Origin: Acrocarpospora macrocephala
Lineage (GTDB): Bacteria; Actinomycetota; Actinomycetes; Streptosporangiales; Streptosporangiaceae
Direction: 5' to 3'
Assembly: GCF_009687865.1 (NCBI RefSeq)
Contig: NZ_BLAE01000035.1
Coordinates: 89,256 to 153,255, forward strand
DNA: 64,000 bases
In this document: positions 44,105 to 51,598 of the stretch, piece by piece
Position numbering within the stretch: the first letter of the stretch is position 1
Layout of the letters: the number at the start of each line of letters is the position of its first letter
Position numbers and translations under genes: made by a program
The notes under the pieces: model-generated
What the model was told of the DNA's origin: nothing
The model's input: the letters and a program-made list of their open reading frames with translations, nothing else
Databases searched by the model: none

Positions 44105-45891
44105 ACCGGTTCAACGTGCGGTTGCCCGGCTGGGACGGCACCCCGCTGGCGGTAGATGTCCGCCTTCCCGACGCTTCGTGCGGGCCTGTCCCGACGGTGG
44201 TCACTCGCACGCCGTACGGGCGGAACCAGCACTTGGCGGAAGGAACCGGCTGGGCGCGGCGCGGTTTCGCGTATGTGGTCCAGGATGTGCGCGGACGGTA
44301 TGACTCGGACGGGGTCTGGGAGTGCTACCGCAACGAACGTGGTGACGGGGCCGCGCTGGCCGACTGGATCTGTGCGCAGGAGTGGAGTGACGGACGCCTT
44401 ATCGGCTACGGCGGCTCCTACAGCGGGTACACCGCCTGGGCGCTGGCCGTCGAGCGGCCGGAAGTTGTCTCGGCGGTGGTCAGCATGGGGCCGTCGATGG
44501 CGCTGCACCGCACCAAATTCGAGAACGGTGTCCTCCGGCTGGCCGAGCACGCGGCCTGGTGGCTGGAGCGCGCAGATGGGCGTACCAGCCGCGACGGACT
44601 CACCGCGCTCCTGCTCGGCGCCGATCCCAGCGCGTTGGCTCACCTGCCGGTGATCGGGCTGCCCGACCGGATCGGAGCAAGCCTTCCCGGCTGGGCGGAC
44701 GTCGTCCGTGACGGACCGCATCACCAGCCGAAGGAGGAGATCACCGAACGGGAACTGGCCGCACTGCCGGTCGCCGGGCTCCATGTCGGAGGGTGGTACG
44801 ACCTGCTGGTCGAGGAGACCCTGCTCCACTGGCGCATCGTGGGCAGCGCCCTCGCCCCTCGCCCGCCCCAGCGGCTAGTGATCGGCCCGTGGGGTCACGA
44901 TCTGGCCTTCACCGGCAGGACCAGGTATGGCGACCGAGACCACGGCCCGCATTCACTGTTGGACTTGGGCGCGCTCCAGGTCGCCTGGCTCTGGGACTGC
45001 CTCGACGGCACCGCGCGAGCAGAGGAGCAGATCCTCCCGATCGGCGGGACGAGTTGGCTGTCCTGGCCGCAGAACACGACCACGCTAATCCTGTACGCCC
45101 ATCCGGACGGATCCCTTCACCCCAGCCAACCAGAGGCCACCCTCGGCGGTTTCGTTCACGGCCCGGCGGACCTTGGTGGCTTCGTTCACGGCCCACGAGG
45201 GCTTGGCGGCTTCGTTCACGACCCAGCCAACCTTGGTGGTTTCATCCATGGCCCAGCAGAGCTTGGCCGTTTCGTTCGCGGCCCGGCAGAGCTTGATAGC
45301 TTCGTTCGCGGCCCGGCCAACCTTGCTGGTTTCATTCATGGCCCGGCAGAGCTTGGCGGTTTCGTTCGCGGCCCGGCGGACCTTGGTGGCTTCGTTCATG
45401 GCCCGGCAGAGCTTGGCCGTTTCGTTCGCGGACCGGCACAGCTTGGTGGTTTCGTTCACGATCCTGGGGATCCGTACCCCTCGCTGGCGCCTGGTGCCGA
45501 CCGCAAGGCGCTCGATGAACGCTCCGACGCGCTCCGCTTCGCCACACCGCCGCTCCCGGATCCGCTTACCTTCACCGCGGCCGAAGTACATCTGGATGTC
45601 ACCGCTCCGGTCGAGGACGTGGACTGGATCGTGCGGCTGACCGAGTACACCGCCGATGGACGGGTCTTCGAGCTGGCCCGCGGCCGGGCAGGCGGATCCG
45701 GCCGTCTGGTTCTGAATCCCGTCGCGGCCACCCTGCCCGCCGGGTCGCGGCTGCGGCTGGAGATCACCGGTAGTGACTTCCCCCGCCTTGCCTTGGCCCT
45801 CGGCACGGGGGCTGACCGCTACACCACCACTGCGACCGCTTCTGTCCGGCAGCGCGTGCACGCCGCAAGGCTCGTCCTGGAGACCTCATGA
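44101..45891 (+). CDS. CocE/NonD (S15-type) alpha/beta hydrolase with repeat insert
   Basis: A 596-residue enzyme without signal peptide. N-terminal CocE fold: TVVTRTPYGR, YVVQDVRGRYDSDG, nucleophile Ser in GYGGSYSGYTAW (about residue 109), catalytic His in VIGPWGHDLAF (about residue 266). Residues 348-457 are eleven copies of a ten-residue unit (LGGFVHGPAE-like). The C-terminal jelly roll resumes at about residue 475 (FTAAEVHLDVTAPVEDVDWIVRL). Relatives are Xaa-Pro peptidases and esterases; here it may cut the precursor repeats, which are rich in Pro. The insert sits between domains and does not interrupt the triad. Overlaps YcaO start by four bases. Confidence 0.85.
   Translation: MNRFNVRLPGWDGTPLAVDVRLPDASCGPVPTVVTRTPYGRNQHLAEGTGWARRGFAYVVQDVRGRYDSDGVWECYRNERGDGAALADWICAQEWSDGRLIGYGGSYSGYTAWALAVERPEVVSAVVSMGPSMALHRTKFENGVLRLAEHAAWWLERADGRTSRDGLTALLLGADPSALAHLPVIGLPDRIGASLPGWADVVRDGPHHQPKEEITERELAALPVAGLHVGGWYDLLVEETLLHWRIVGSALAPRPPQRLVIGPWGHDLAFTGRTRYGDRDHGPHSLLDLGALQVAWLWDCLDGTARAEEQILPIGGTSWLSWPQNTTTLILYAHPDGSLHPSQPEATLGGFVHGPADLGGFVHGPRGLGGFVHDPANLGGFIHGPAELGRFVRGPAELDSFVRGPANLAGFIHGPAELGGFVRGPADLGGFVHGPAELGRFVRGPAQLGGFVHDPGDPYPSLAPGADRKALDERSDALRFATPPLPDPLTFTAAEVHLDVTAPVEDVDWIVRLTEYTADGRVFELARGRAGGSGRLVLNPVAATLPAGSRLRLEITGSDFPRLALALGTGADRYTTTATASVRQRVHAARLVLETS
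45142..45471 (+). repeat. Eleven contiguous 30-bp coding repeats in the hydrolase gene
   Basis: Units of exactly 30 bases begin at 45142 and every 30 bases to 45442. Consensus product is L-G-G-F-V-[H/R]-G-P-A-[E/D/N]. There are no spacers, and every unit keeps frame. Units vary mainly as H/R and E/D/N changes. The VH-x-P...ELG pattern loosely resembles the precursor core VHTPF...EELG. Confidence 0.93.
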
Positions 45892-46043
45892 ACCGACCCG
45901 AAGACCTGCTGGTCGACCCGCGCACTATGAGCCGACCCGAAGACCTGCTGATCGACCCGCGCGCTATCAACCGACCCGAAGACCTGCTGGTTGACTCGCG
46001 AGCCATGAACCGACCCGAAGACCTGCTGGTTGACTCGCGTACC
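45888..46043 (+). repeat. Four 39-bp tandem repeats at the start of YcaO 1
   Basis: Units begin at 45888, 45927, 45966 and 46005. Start codons are ATG, ATG, ATC, ATG. The DNA differs at only a few positions per unit. The duplication covers the ribosome-entry/start region of the gene. Confidence 0.92.
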
Positions 46044-47333
46044 GGAGTGTTGACTGCGCTTGAACCCCAGGCACGGCCGCCCGGCGTGCCCCGTTTTTGG
46101 ACTGGGTGGGGGGCGGCTGTCTCCGATACGCGCAGGTTCGCGGGTTGGACGGCCGATCGGCACGGGTTTGGCGCGGCCATCGCGGACCCGGCCCGGGCCA
46201 GGGGCGCGGCGCTGGGTGAGGCCGTGGAGCGGTATTGCGGCAACGCCATTCCAGGGAACCTGCGCGTCTCCTCCTGGCGGCGGCTCGGTGAAGCAGCACT
46301 CGATCCTGAGACGATCCCGCTGTATTCGCTCGCCCAGTACCGCGAGCCTGGATTTCCGTTCGTCCCGCTCACCCGCGATCTGGAGATCGCCTGGACGCCC
46401 GCCACCAACCTGCGGACGGGCGCATCGGTGCTGGTCCCGGCGTCGATGGCTTGGCTCGATTACTTTCATGGTCCGCGCGCGGCGGAACCGGCCACGCATT
46501 CGCTGTTCTACTCCGGGATCGCGGCCGGTCCGAGCAGGAGGCGAGCCGAGCAAGCCGCCTTGGAGGAGTTGTTCGAACGGGACGCGACCACGATCTGGTG
46601 GTCGAGCGGGGCCGACGTCGAGACGGTGTCCGACCCGGAGCGGGTGACCGCGACGCTGGGCGGCGACGGTCCCTCGGTGCGGCTGCTGGTCATTCCTTCG
46701 CAGTTCGGCGTGCCGGTGATGGCCGCGTTCCTGGAGGACGAGGGGATTGTCTCGTTTGGTAGCGCCTGTCGCAGTACTCCAGATGGGGCTGCGGCCAAGG
46801 CGCTGGCTGAGGCGTTCGGCCTGTACTCCCTGACCCTGCAACTGGCCGACCCCGATGGCGAAGTGTGGCGAGCGGTGGCCCAAGGCGCTCTCGCTCCGCA
46901 TGTGTTCCGGCCCTTCCGCGCCGACAGGACCTATCGCGACGCCTTCCGGCTCGACTATCGCGACCTCACCGACCTGCCCGCCATCGCCCAGCTCTACCTC
47001 GACCCCCGCATGCAGGGCGCCCCGCTCGACCGGCTTCGCGCCGAGCCGGGACCCGCGCTGGCGGATCTGCCCTCCGCCGACCCCGCCACCTATGTGGACC
47101 GGCTGGCCGAGGCCGGATTGACCGCTTACAGCGTCGACCTGACCACTAGTGACATCGCGGCGGCGGGATTGTCGGTGGTGCGGGTCCTGGTCCCCGGGCT
47201 GGTGGGCAACGCCCCACCCGCCTTCCCACTGCGCGGCGGCACCCGCCTGTACGAAACGCCGCGCCTGCTTGGGCTCACCGACCGCGTCCTGACCGAAGAC
47301 GACCTGTTCCTACACCCTCTCCCCCTGGCGTGA
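45888..47333 (+). CDS. YcaO-domain protein 1, repeat-extended N-terminus
   Basis: A 481-residue YcaO protein, ATG 45888 overlapping the hydrolase stop. The first 52 residues are four copies of a 13-residue unit (MNRPEDLLVDSRT-like) that repeat what appears to be the native N-terminus, because the fourth unit continues into TGVLTALE. YcaO signatures: GAALGEAVERYCGN, AALEELFERDATTIWW and AKALAEAFGLYSLTLQL (ATP/Mg-binding Glu-rich helices). C-terminus HPLPLA resembles proline-rich YcaO tails. YcaO enzymes activate backbone amides to make azolines, thioamides or amidines. Three of the four repeats begin with ATG, so the true start is ambiguous. Confidence 0.88.
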   Translation: MNRPEDLLVDPRTMSRPEDLLIDPRAINRPEDLLVDSRAMNRPEDLLVDSRTGVLTALEPQARPPGVPRFWTGWGAAVSDTRRFAGWTADRHGFGAAIADPARARGAALGEAVERYCGNAIPGNLRVSSWRRLGEAALDPETIPLYSLAQYREPGFPFVPLTRDLEIAWTPATNLRTGASVLVPASMAWLDYFHGPRAAEPATHSLFYSGIAAGPSRRRAEQAALEELFERDATTIWWSSGADVETVSDPERVTATLGGDGPSVRLLVIPSQFGVPVMAAFLEDEGIVSFGSACRSTPDGAAAKALAEAFGLYSLTLQLADPDGEVWRAVAQGALAPHVFRPFRADRTYRDAFRLDYRDLTDLPAIAQLYLDPRMQGAPLDRLRAEPGPALADLPSADPATYVDRLAEAGLTAYSVDLTTSDIAAAGLSVVRVLVPGLVGNAPPAFPLRGGTRLYETPRLLGLTDRVLTEDDLFLHPLPLA

Positions 47334-47453
47334 CTATGTATGACTCCCACCTGATCTGGCCCGAATGGGCTCGCGTGACCGTGCATGACACCTCCTGGTC
47401 CGGCCTGATCAAGGGCATCGGTCCAGAAATGGCCTGGCGTGACTATGTATGAC
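47328..47453 (+). repeat. Degenerate repeats of the YcaO1/YcaO2 junction, with 38-aa mini-ORF
   Basis: GCGTGACTATGTATGAC occurs at 47328-47344 and again at 47438-47454, with a diverged middle copy (GCGTGACCGTGCATGAC) at 47373-47389. The first copy ends YcaO 1 and opens a 38-codon frame from ATG 47336 (MYDSHLIWPEWARVTVHDTS...), stop at 47450-47452. The last copy starts YcaO 2. The mini-ORF most likely is duplication debris. Its first residues M-Y-D match the YcaO 2 N-terminus. Confidence 0.7.
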
Positions 47454-48737
47454 ACTCTCCTGGACGCCCGTACTGGCATCGTCCGCGGCCTTATCCGCAC
47501 CGACGTTCCCGCCCACTTGCCCGGCTCGTTTGAGCTGGTCACCGCCCTGCTGTCCGACACCACCCGGTTCAGCCCTTGGCCATCCGACTCCGCCGGGGCC
47601 GGATACGCGTTCGCCGACCCCGAAGCCGTCCTCGGCGCGGCGCTCGGCGAGGCCGCCGAACGCTACTGCGGCAACCTCGTCCCCACCGGACTGCTCACAG
47701 CCACCCACGGGGAGCTCGGCCCGAAGGCGCTGGATCCGGCGTCGCTGGCCCTGTACTCCGCCGACCAGTACGCCCGGGCGGGCTTTCCGCTCGTCGAGTT
47801 CACCTCGGCACTGCCAGTGGAATGGACCGCGGCCACCGACCTGGTCACCGGCGAGGCCAGGCTTGTCCCGGCCGGTCTGGTGTGGGTGTCGTACTTTTCT
47901 GCCGACCTGGAACCGCCGACGCCACGCACCAACCCGGTCATCCAGGCGGGGCTGGCCGCCGGGCCGACCCTGGAGTTCGCCCTGTGGGGCGGGCTGTGCG
48001 AGATCGTCGAACGGGACGCCATGACCCTCGCCTGGCACGGCCGGGCCGGACTCCGCGCCCTCACCCCGCCGCCATGGCTGGCCGCCTTCGCCGAAGGTCC
48101 GCGACGACGGCTGGACGTCCGGTTTCTCGAATTCCCGAATCAGAGTGGCCTGTGCGTGGCCGGAGCGCTGGTTCGTGATCGCGAGAGCGGCTACCTGACC
48201 CTCGGCATGGGCGTACGCGCGAGTGCGGAGGAATCGATGGTCAAGGCCTACGGCGAGGCCCTGCAGCTGCAGCTGTTCGTCGCCGGTCTGGATGACCAGG
48301 ACGGGCCTTATTGCCGGGTCGCGGCCGATCCGCGCAGCCCTCTCAAACCATGGCGATCCGACCGCGCCTATGGATCCTCCTACCGGGCCGACCTCGCCGA
48401 TGTCGTCGACTACGGCTGCCACCTGCAACTGTTCCTCGATCCCGCGATCCAGGAGGAGTTCGAGGACGAACTCGCCCAAGCCCTCACCGAATACCAGCCC
48501 ACCGTGACGCCACCGCCGCCGGGCAATATCCCTGAGCTGGCCTTACGGCTCGGTCCCGAAGTCCTCTACAGCGACCTCACCACCGCCGACGTACGCGGCG
48601 CGGGCCTGCACGTGGTCCGTGTCATCGCGCCAGGCACCTACTCCAACACCGCCGCCGGGCTGCCGTTCCTGGGCGGGACCCGGCTTGAGGCGAGCCTGGA
48701 CGGCCGTCCGCGCCGCGCCCTGCCCCTCCCGCACTGA
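47445..48737 (+). CDS. YcaO-domain protein 2
   Basis: A 430-residue YcaO protein (GTG 47439 would add two residues). It begins MYDTLLDARTGIVRGL, parallel to YcaO 1's LLVDSRTGVLTAL, so the two are paralogues. Signatures: GAALGEAAERYCGN, GGLCEIVERDAMTLAWH and SMVKAYGEALQLQLF. C-terminus RRALPLPH. Two different YcaOs in one operon may form a heterodimer or act at different sites on the precursor. No McbC/SagB-type dehydrogenase is present, so azolines rather than azoles would be expected (inference). Confidence 0.88.
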   Translation: MYDTLLDARTGIVRGLIRTDVPAHLPGSFELVTALLSDTTRFSPWPSDSAGAGYAFADPEAVLGAALGEAAERYCGNLVPTGLLTATHGELGPKALDPASLALYSADQYARAGFPLVEFTSALPVEWTAATDLVTGEARLVPAGLVWVSYFSADLEPPTPRTNPVIQAGLAAGPTLEFALWGGLCEIVERDAMTLAWHGRAGLRALTPPPWLAAFAEGPRRRLDVRFLEFPNQSGLCVAGALVRDRESGYLTLGMGVRASAEESMVKAYGEALQLQLFVAGLDDQDGPYCRVAADPRSPLKPWRSDRAYGSSYRADLADVVDYGCHLQLFLDPAIQEEFEDELAQALTEYQPTVTPPPPGNIPELALRLGPEVLYSDLTTADVRGAGLHVVRVIAPGTYSNTAAGLPFLGGTRLEASLDGRPRRALPLPH

Positions 48738-48747
48738 AAGACCTCAG

Positions 48748-49785
48748 TTGAGCTCCCCTCACCTCATCTCCGAACGGCGCTACCCGCTCCTGGTCGTCCT
48801 GCTGCTCGCAGCCGTGCCCGTCCTGCTCGTGGCAGCCGTCACCTACGGAGCGGTCGACCTTCCCGCCGCCGACGTGTGGCGGGTAATCACCGCTCACCTG
48901 ACGACCGGGCGCCCGCCCGCCGACGTCAGCGGCATCGACAACGAGATCATCTGGAACTCGCGCGCGCCCAGGACGGTGCTCGCCCTGATCGCCGGGGCCG
49001 GGCTCGCGGTCGCCGGAGCCATCCTGCAAACCGTCGTACGCAACCCGCTCGCCGACCCCTACGTCCTCGGCGTCACCTCCGGCGCGTCCCTGGCCGCCGT
49101 CGCCGTCATCACCCTCGGGAGCGTCGCCGGACTGGGCGTGTCAGGGGCGGCCTTCGTCGGAGCGTGCGCGACCCTCGCGCTGGTGCTGGCGCTGGGCAGC
49201 CGCCGCGGCGCGCTCACCCCCACCCGGCTCGTCCTGGCCGGGGTCGCTTTGTCCTACCTGCTCCAGGGGGCCACCAGCTATCTGCAGCTGCGCGCCCAGC
49301 CCGACCAGCTGGCCGGGATCCTGTTCTGGCTGCTGGGCTCGGTGGCCGGCGCCCGCTGGAGCGACCTGACCGCGCCCGGCGTGATCGTGGTGGCCTGCAC
49401 CGGCTGGCTGCTGCTGCAGGGGCGGCGGCTGAACGCGCTGCTCCTCGGCGACGAGACCGCCGCCGCGCTCGGCGTTCACGTGCACCGCTTCCGGCTGGCG
49501 CTCCTGGCCGTGGCCGCGCTGGTGACGGCCGCCGTCATCGCGGTCGCCGGGGGGATCGCCTTCGTCGGGTTGATCGTCCCGCATGCCGTCCGGCTGCTCG
49601 TCGGTCCCGACCACCGGCGGACGCTGCCGCTGATCGCGGTGACGGGCGGGCTGTTCCTGGTCGCCGCCGATCTGGCCGCCCGTACCCTCTCGCCGCCGCT
49701 GGAACTGCCGCTCGGCATCCTCACCGCGATCCTGGGCACGCCCTTCTTCCTCTGGCTGCTGCGCCGTGAATCGGCGGTGGCCTGA
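48748..49785 (+). CDS. FecCD-family iron-siderophore/B12 ABC permease
   Basis: A 345-residue permease, probably from TTG 48748 ten bases after the YcaO 2 stop. About ten hydrophobic helices; RAPRTVLALIAGAGLAVAGAILQTVVRNPLADPYVLGVTSGA is seen in parts and the late FVGLIVPHAVRLLVGPDHR is diagnostic of FecCD/BtuC permeases. Part of a complete importer placed inside the RiPP operon, which may take up a metal complex formed by the product. Confidence 0.93.
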   Translation: MSSPHLISERRYPLLVVLLLAAVPVLLVAAVTYGAVDLPAADVWRVITAHLTTGRPPADVSGIDNEIIWNSRAPRTVLALIAGAGLAVAGAILQTVVRNPLADPYVLGVTSGASLAAVAVITLGSVAGLGVSGAAFVGACATLALVLALGSRRGALTPTRLVLAGVALSYLLQGATSYLQLRAQPDQLAGILFWLLGSVAGARWSDLTAPGVIVVACTGWLLLQGRRLNALLLGDETAAALGVHVHRFRLALLAVAALVTAAVIAVAGGIAFVGLIVPHAVRLLVGPDHRRTLPLIAVTGGLFLVAADLAARTLSPPLELPLGILTAILGTPFFLWLLRRESAVA

Positions 49786-50540
49786 TGCGCGTCCAGCTGT
49801 CCGGCGTCCACGTCGAGATCGGCGGCGTGAGCGGAGTCGACCTCGAGGTCGAACCCGGCGAATTCGTCGGGCTTGTCGGACCGAACGGCAGCGGCAAGTC
49901 CACCCTGCTGCGCGCGCTCTACCGCGCCCGGCGTCCCGACGCCGGGACCGTGCGGGTGGACGGCGACGACGTTTGGCGCACTTTGTCGGCCCGCCGATCC
50001 GCGCAGCGTACGGCCGTCCTGGCCCAGCACAGCACCGACGGCTTCGACTTCACCGTCGCCGAATTGGTCGCCACCGGCCGCACCCCGCACCGCTCCGCCC
50101 CCGCCGCCGACCGGGAGATCATCGCCCGCGCGCTGGAACGCGTCGGCATGACCGGCAGAGCCGACCGCCCCTACGCCACCCTCTCGGGCGGGGAACGCCA
50201 GCGCGTCCTGCTCGCTCGCGCCTTAGCCCAGCAGGGCGACGTGCTGGTCCTGGACGAACCGACCAACCATCTCGACATCGCCGCCCAGCTCGAACTCCTC
50301 GAACTCGTCCACGAGCTGAAGATCACCACATTGGCCGCCCTGCACGATCTCAACCTCGCCGCCGCCTACTGCGACCGCCTTTATGTCCTGGCCGCCGGCC
50401 GGGTCGTCGCGTACGGCCCTGCCCTCGACGTCCTCACCCCCGCGCTCCTGCTGGAGGTGTTCGGCGTCCGCGCCCACCTCGGCCTCAACCCGCTCACCGG
50501 CCGCCCCAACCTCACCTTCGCCACCGGAGATCCCCGATGA
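49785..50540 (+). CDS. FecE/BtuD-type ABC ATPase
   Basis: A 251-residue ATPase. ATG 49785 shares a base with the permease stop. Walker A GPNGSGKST (about residue 33-41), signature LSGGERQRVLLARALAQ, Walker B VLVLDEPTNHLD, H-loop ALHDLNLAA. It drives the adjacent FecCD permease. Confidence 0.95.
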   Translation: MRVQLSGVHVEIGGVSGVDLEVEPGEFVGLVGPNGSGKSTLLRALYRARRPDAGTVRVDGDDVWRTLSARRSAQRTAVLAQHSTDGFDFTVAELVATGRTPHRSAPAADREIIARALERVGMTGRADRPYATLSGGERQRVLLARALAQQGDVLVLDEPTNHLDIAAQLELLELVHELKITTLAALHDLNLAAAYCDRLYVLAAGRVVAYGPALDVLTPALLLEVFGVRAHLGLNPLTGRPNLTFATGDPR

Positions 50541-51508
50541 AGATCAACATCGCCTTGTGCGCGCTGCTCGCCCTCACCGCCTGCGGCGCACCCGCCGAGC
50601 CCGACACTGTCGCGGCCGGCCCTGCCACCACGGCCTTCCCCGCCCAGGTCACCAACTGCGGACGAACCGTACAGGTGACGCAGCCCCCGCAGCGGATCGT
50701 GTCGTTCTTCCCCTCCAACACCGAACTCCTGCTCGCGCTCGGCCTGAAGGACCGCATAGCCGGGCAAGTCTGGACCGACCAGTCACCGCCCAAACCCGCC
50801 TACGCCGCCGACTACGCCTCGGTGAAGGTCCTCGCGTCCGGCGAGATCTCCCGAGAGGCGCTCCTGGCCGCCCGCCCGGACTTCATCCTCGCCGACGGCG
50901 AATACAACTTCGACGGCAAGAAACTCCCCACCATCGCCGAACTCGCCGACCTCGGCGTCCCCGTCTACGTCGACGCCGCCTTCTGCCCCGACACCACCGG
51001 CACCGCCACCCTCGCCGACACCGGCCGCGACCTCGACGCCCTCGGCGCTCTCCTCGGCGTACCCGACCAGACGGCCAAGGCCAAGACCACCGTCGAGGTC
51101 GCCCTCGGCGACCTCCGCGAGCGCCTGACCGGACAGCCGCCGGTCAGCACCGCCATGGTCCAGATCTTCGACAAGCAGCTGTACGGCCTGGCCGGCGGCC
51201 TCTACTCCGACATCGTCCGCACCGCGGGCGGCGCCAACGTCCTGGACGGCATGGTCCCCGCGGGCAAGAACTTCGACGTCGTCTCCGTCGAGACCGTCGC
51301 CAAGGCCGACCCCGACACGATCGTCTACCACTACACCGACGACACCGACCGCGCCTCCTCCGAGCAGTGGCTGCGCGAGCACCTCGGCCAGACCAAGGCC
51401 GTCAGGAACGGACGCCTCATCGGCACCCCCGCCGCCGACTACTCCGCCCTGCGCGCCATCGACGGCACCCAGACCCTGGCCCGCGCCCTGCACCCCACCG
51501 TGTTCTGA
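50537..51508 (+). CDS. Iron-siderophore/B12 ABC substrate-binding lipoprotein
   Basis: A 323-residue periplasmic-binding-type lipoprotein. ATG 50537 overlaps the ATPase stop. Signal MKINIALCALLALTAC gives a lipid-modified Cys16. FecB/BtuF pattern: PQRIVSFFPSNTELLLALGLKDRIAGQVW, LAARPDFILADGEYNF, YGLAGGLYSDIVRTAGGANVLDG (in parts). Unusually the binding protein is encoded last in the importer. Its 3' end is duplicated into the MFS gene. Confidence 0.92.
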   Translation: MKINIALCALLALTACGAPAEPDTVAAGPATTAFPAQVTNCGRTVQVTQPPQRIVSFFPSNTELLLALGLKDRIAGQVWTDQSPPKPAYAADYASVKVLASGEISREALLAARPDFILADGEYNFDGKKLPTIAELADLGVPVYVDAAFCPDTTGTATLADTGRDLDALGALLGVPDQTAKAKTTVEVALGDLRERLTGQPPVSTAMVQIFDKQLYGLAGGLYSDIVRTAGGANVLDGMVPAGKNFDVVSVETVAKADPDTIVYHYTDDTDRASSEQWLREHLGQTKAVRNGRLIGTPAADYSALRAIDGTQTLARALHPTVF

Positions 51509-51598
51509 TGTTCCGCTCTGCGCGTCTTCGAAGGAACCCAGACCCCGGGCCGCGCCCCGCTCCCCACCGCGTTCCGATGTACCGCTACCTGTCGGCCC
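51461..51598 (+). repeat. 69-bp tandem duplication across a gene junction
   Basis: 51461-51529 and 51530-51598 are direct repeats; the first 58 positions agree at 48. The copy carries the end of the binding-protein gene (TQTLARALHPTVF region) and the following ATG. In the second copy the stop TGA has become CGA within TTCCGATG, and the duplicated ATG is at 51577, exactly 69 bases after ATG 51508. Confidence 0.88.

Noticed and set aside
45142..45471. Possible CRISPR array (30-bp direct repeats)
   Set aside because: Repeats are contiguous without spacers, vary by codon, and stay in frame inside a hydrolase gene. No cas genes are present.
45085..45861. Minus-strand frame with repeated NETAKLCRAMNE-like units
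   Set aside because: It is only the antisense of the 30-bp coding repeats. It has no ribosome site, and the plus-strand gene is clear.
47336..47452. Possible second small RiPP precursor between the YcaO genes (38 codons)
   Set aside because: Its ends are copies of the YcaO 2 start, there is no ribosome site and no leader/core pattern. Better explained as duplication debris; recorded under the repeat.
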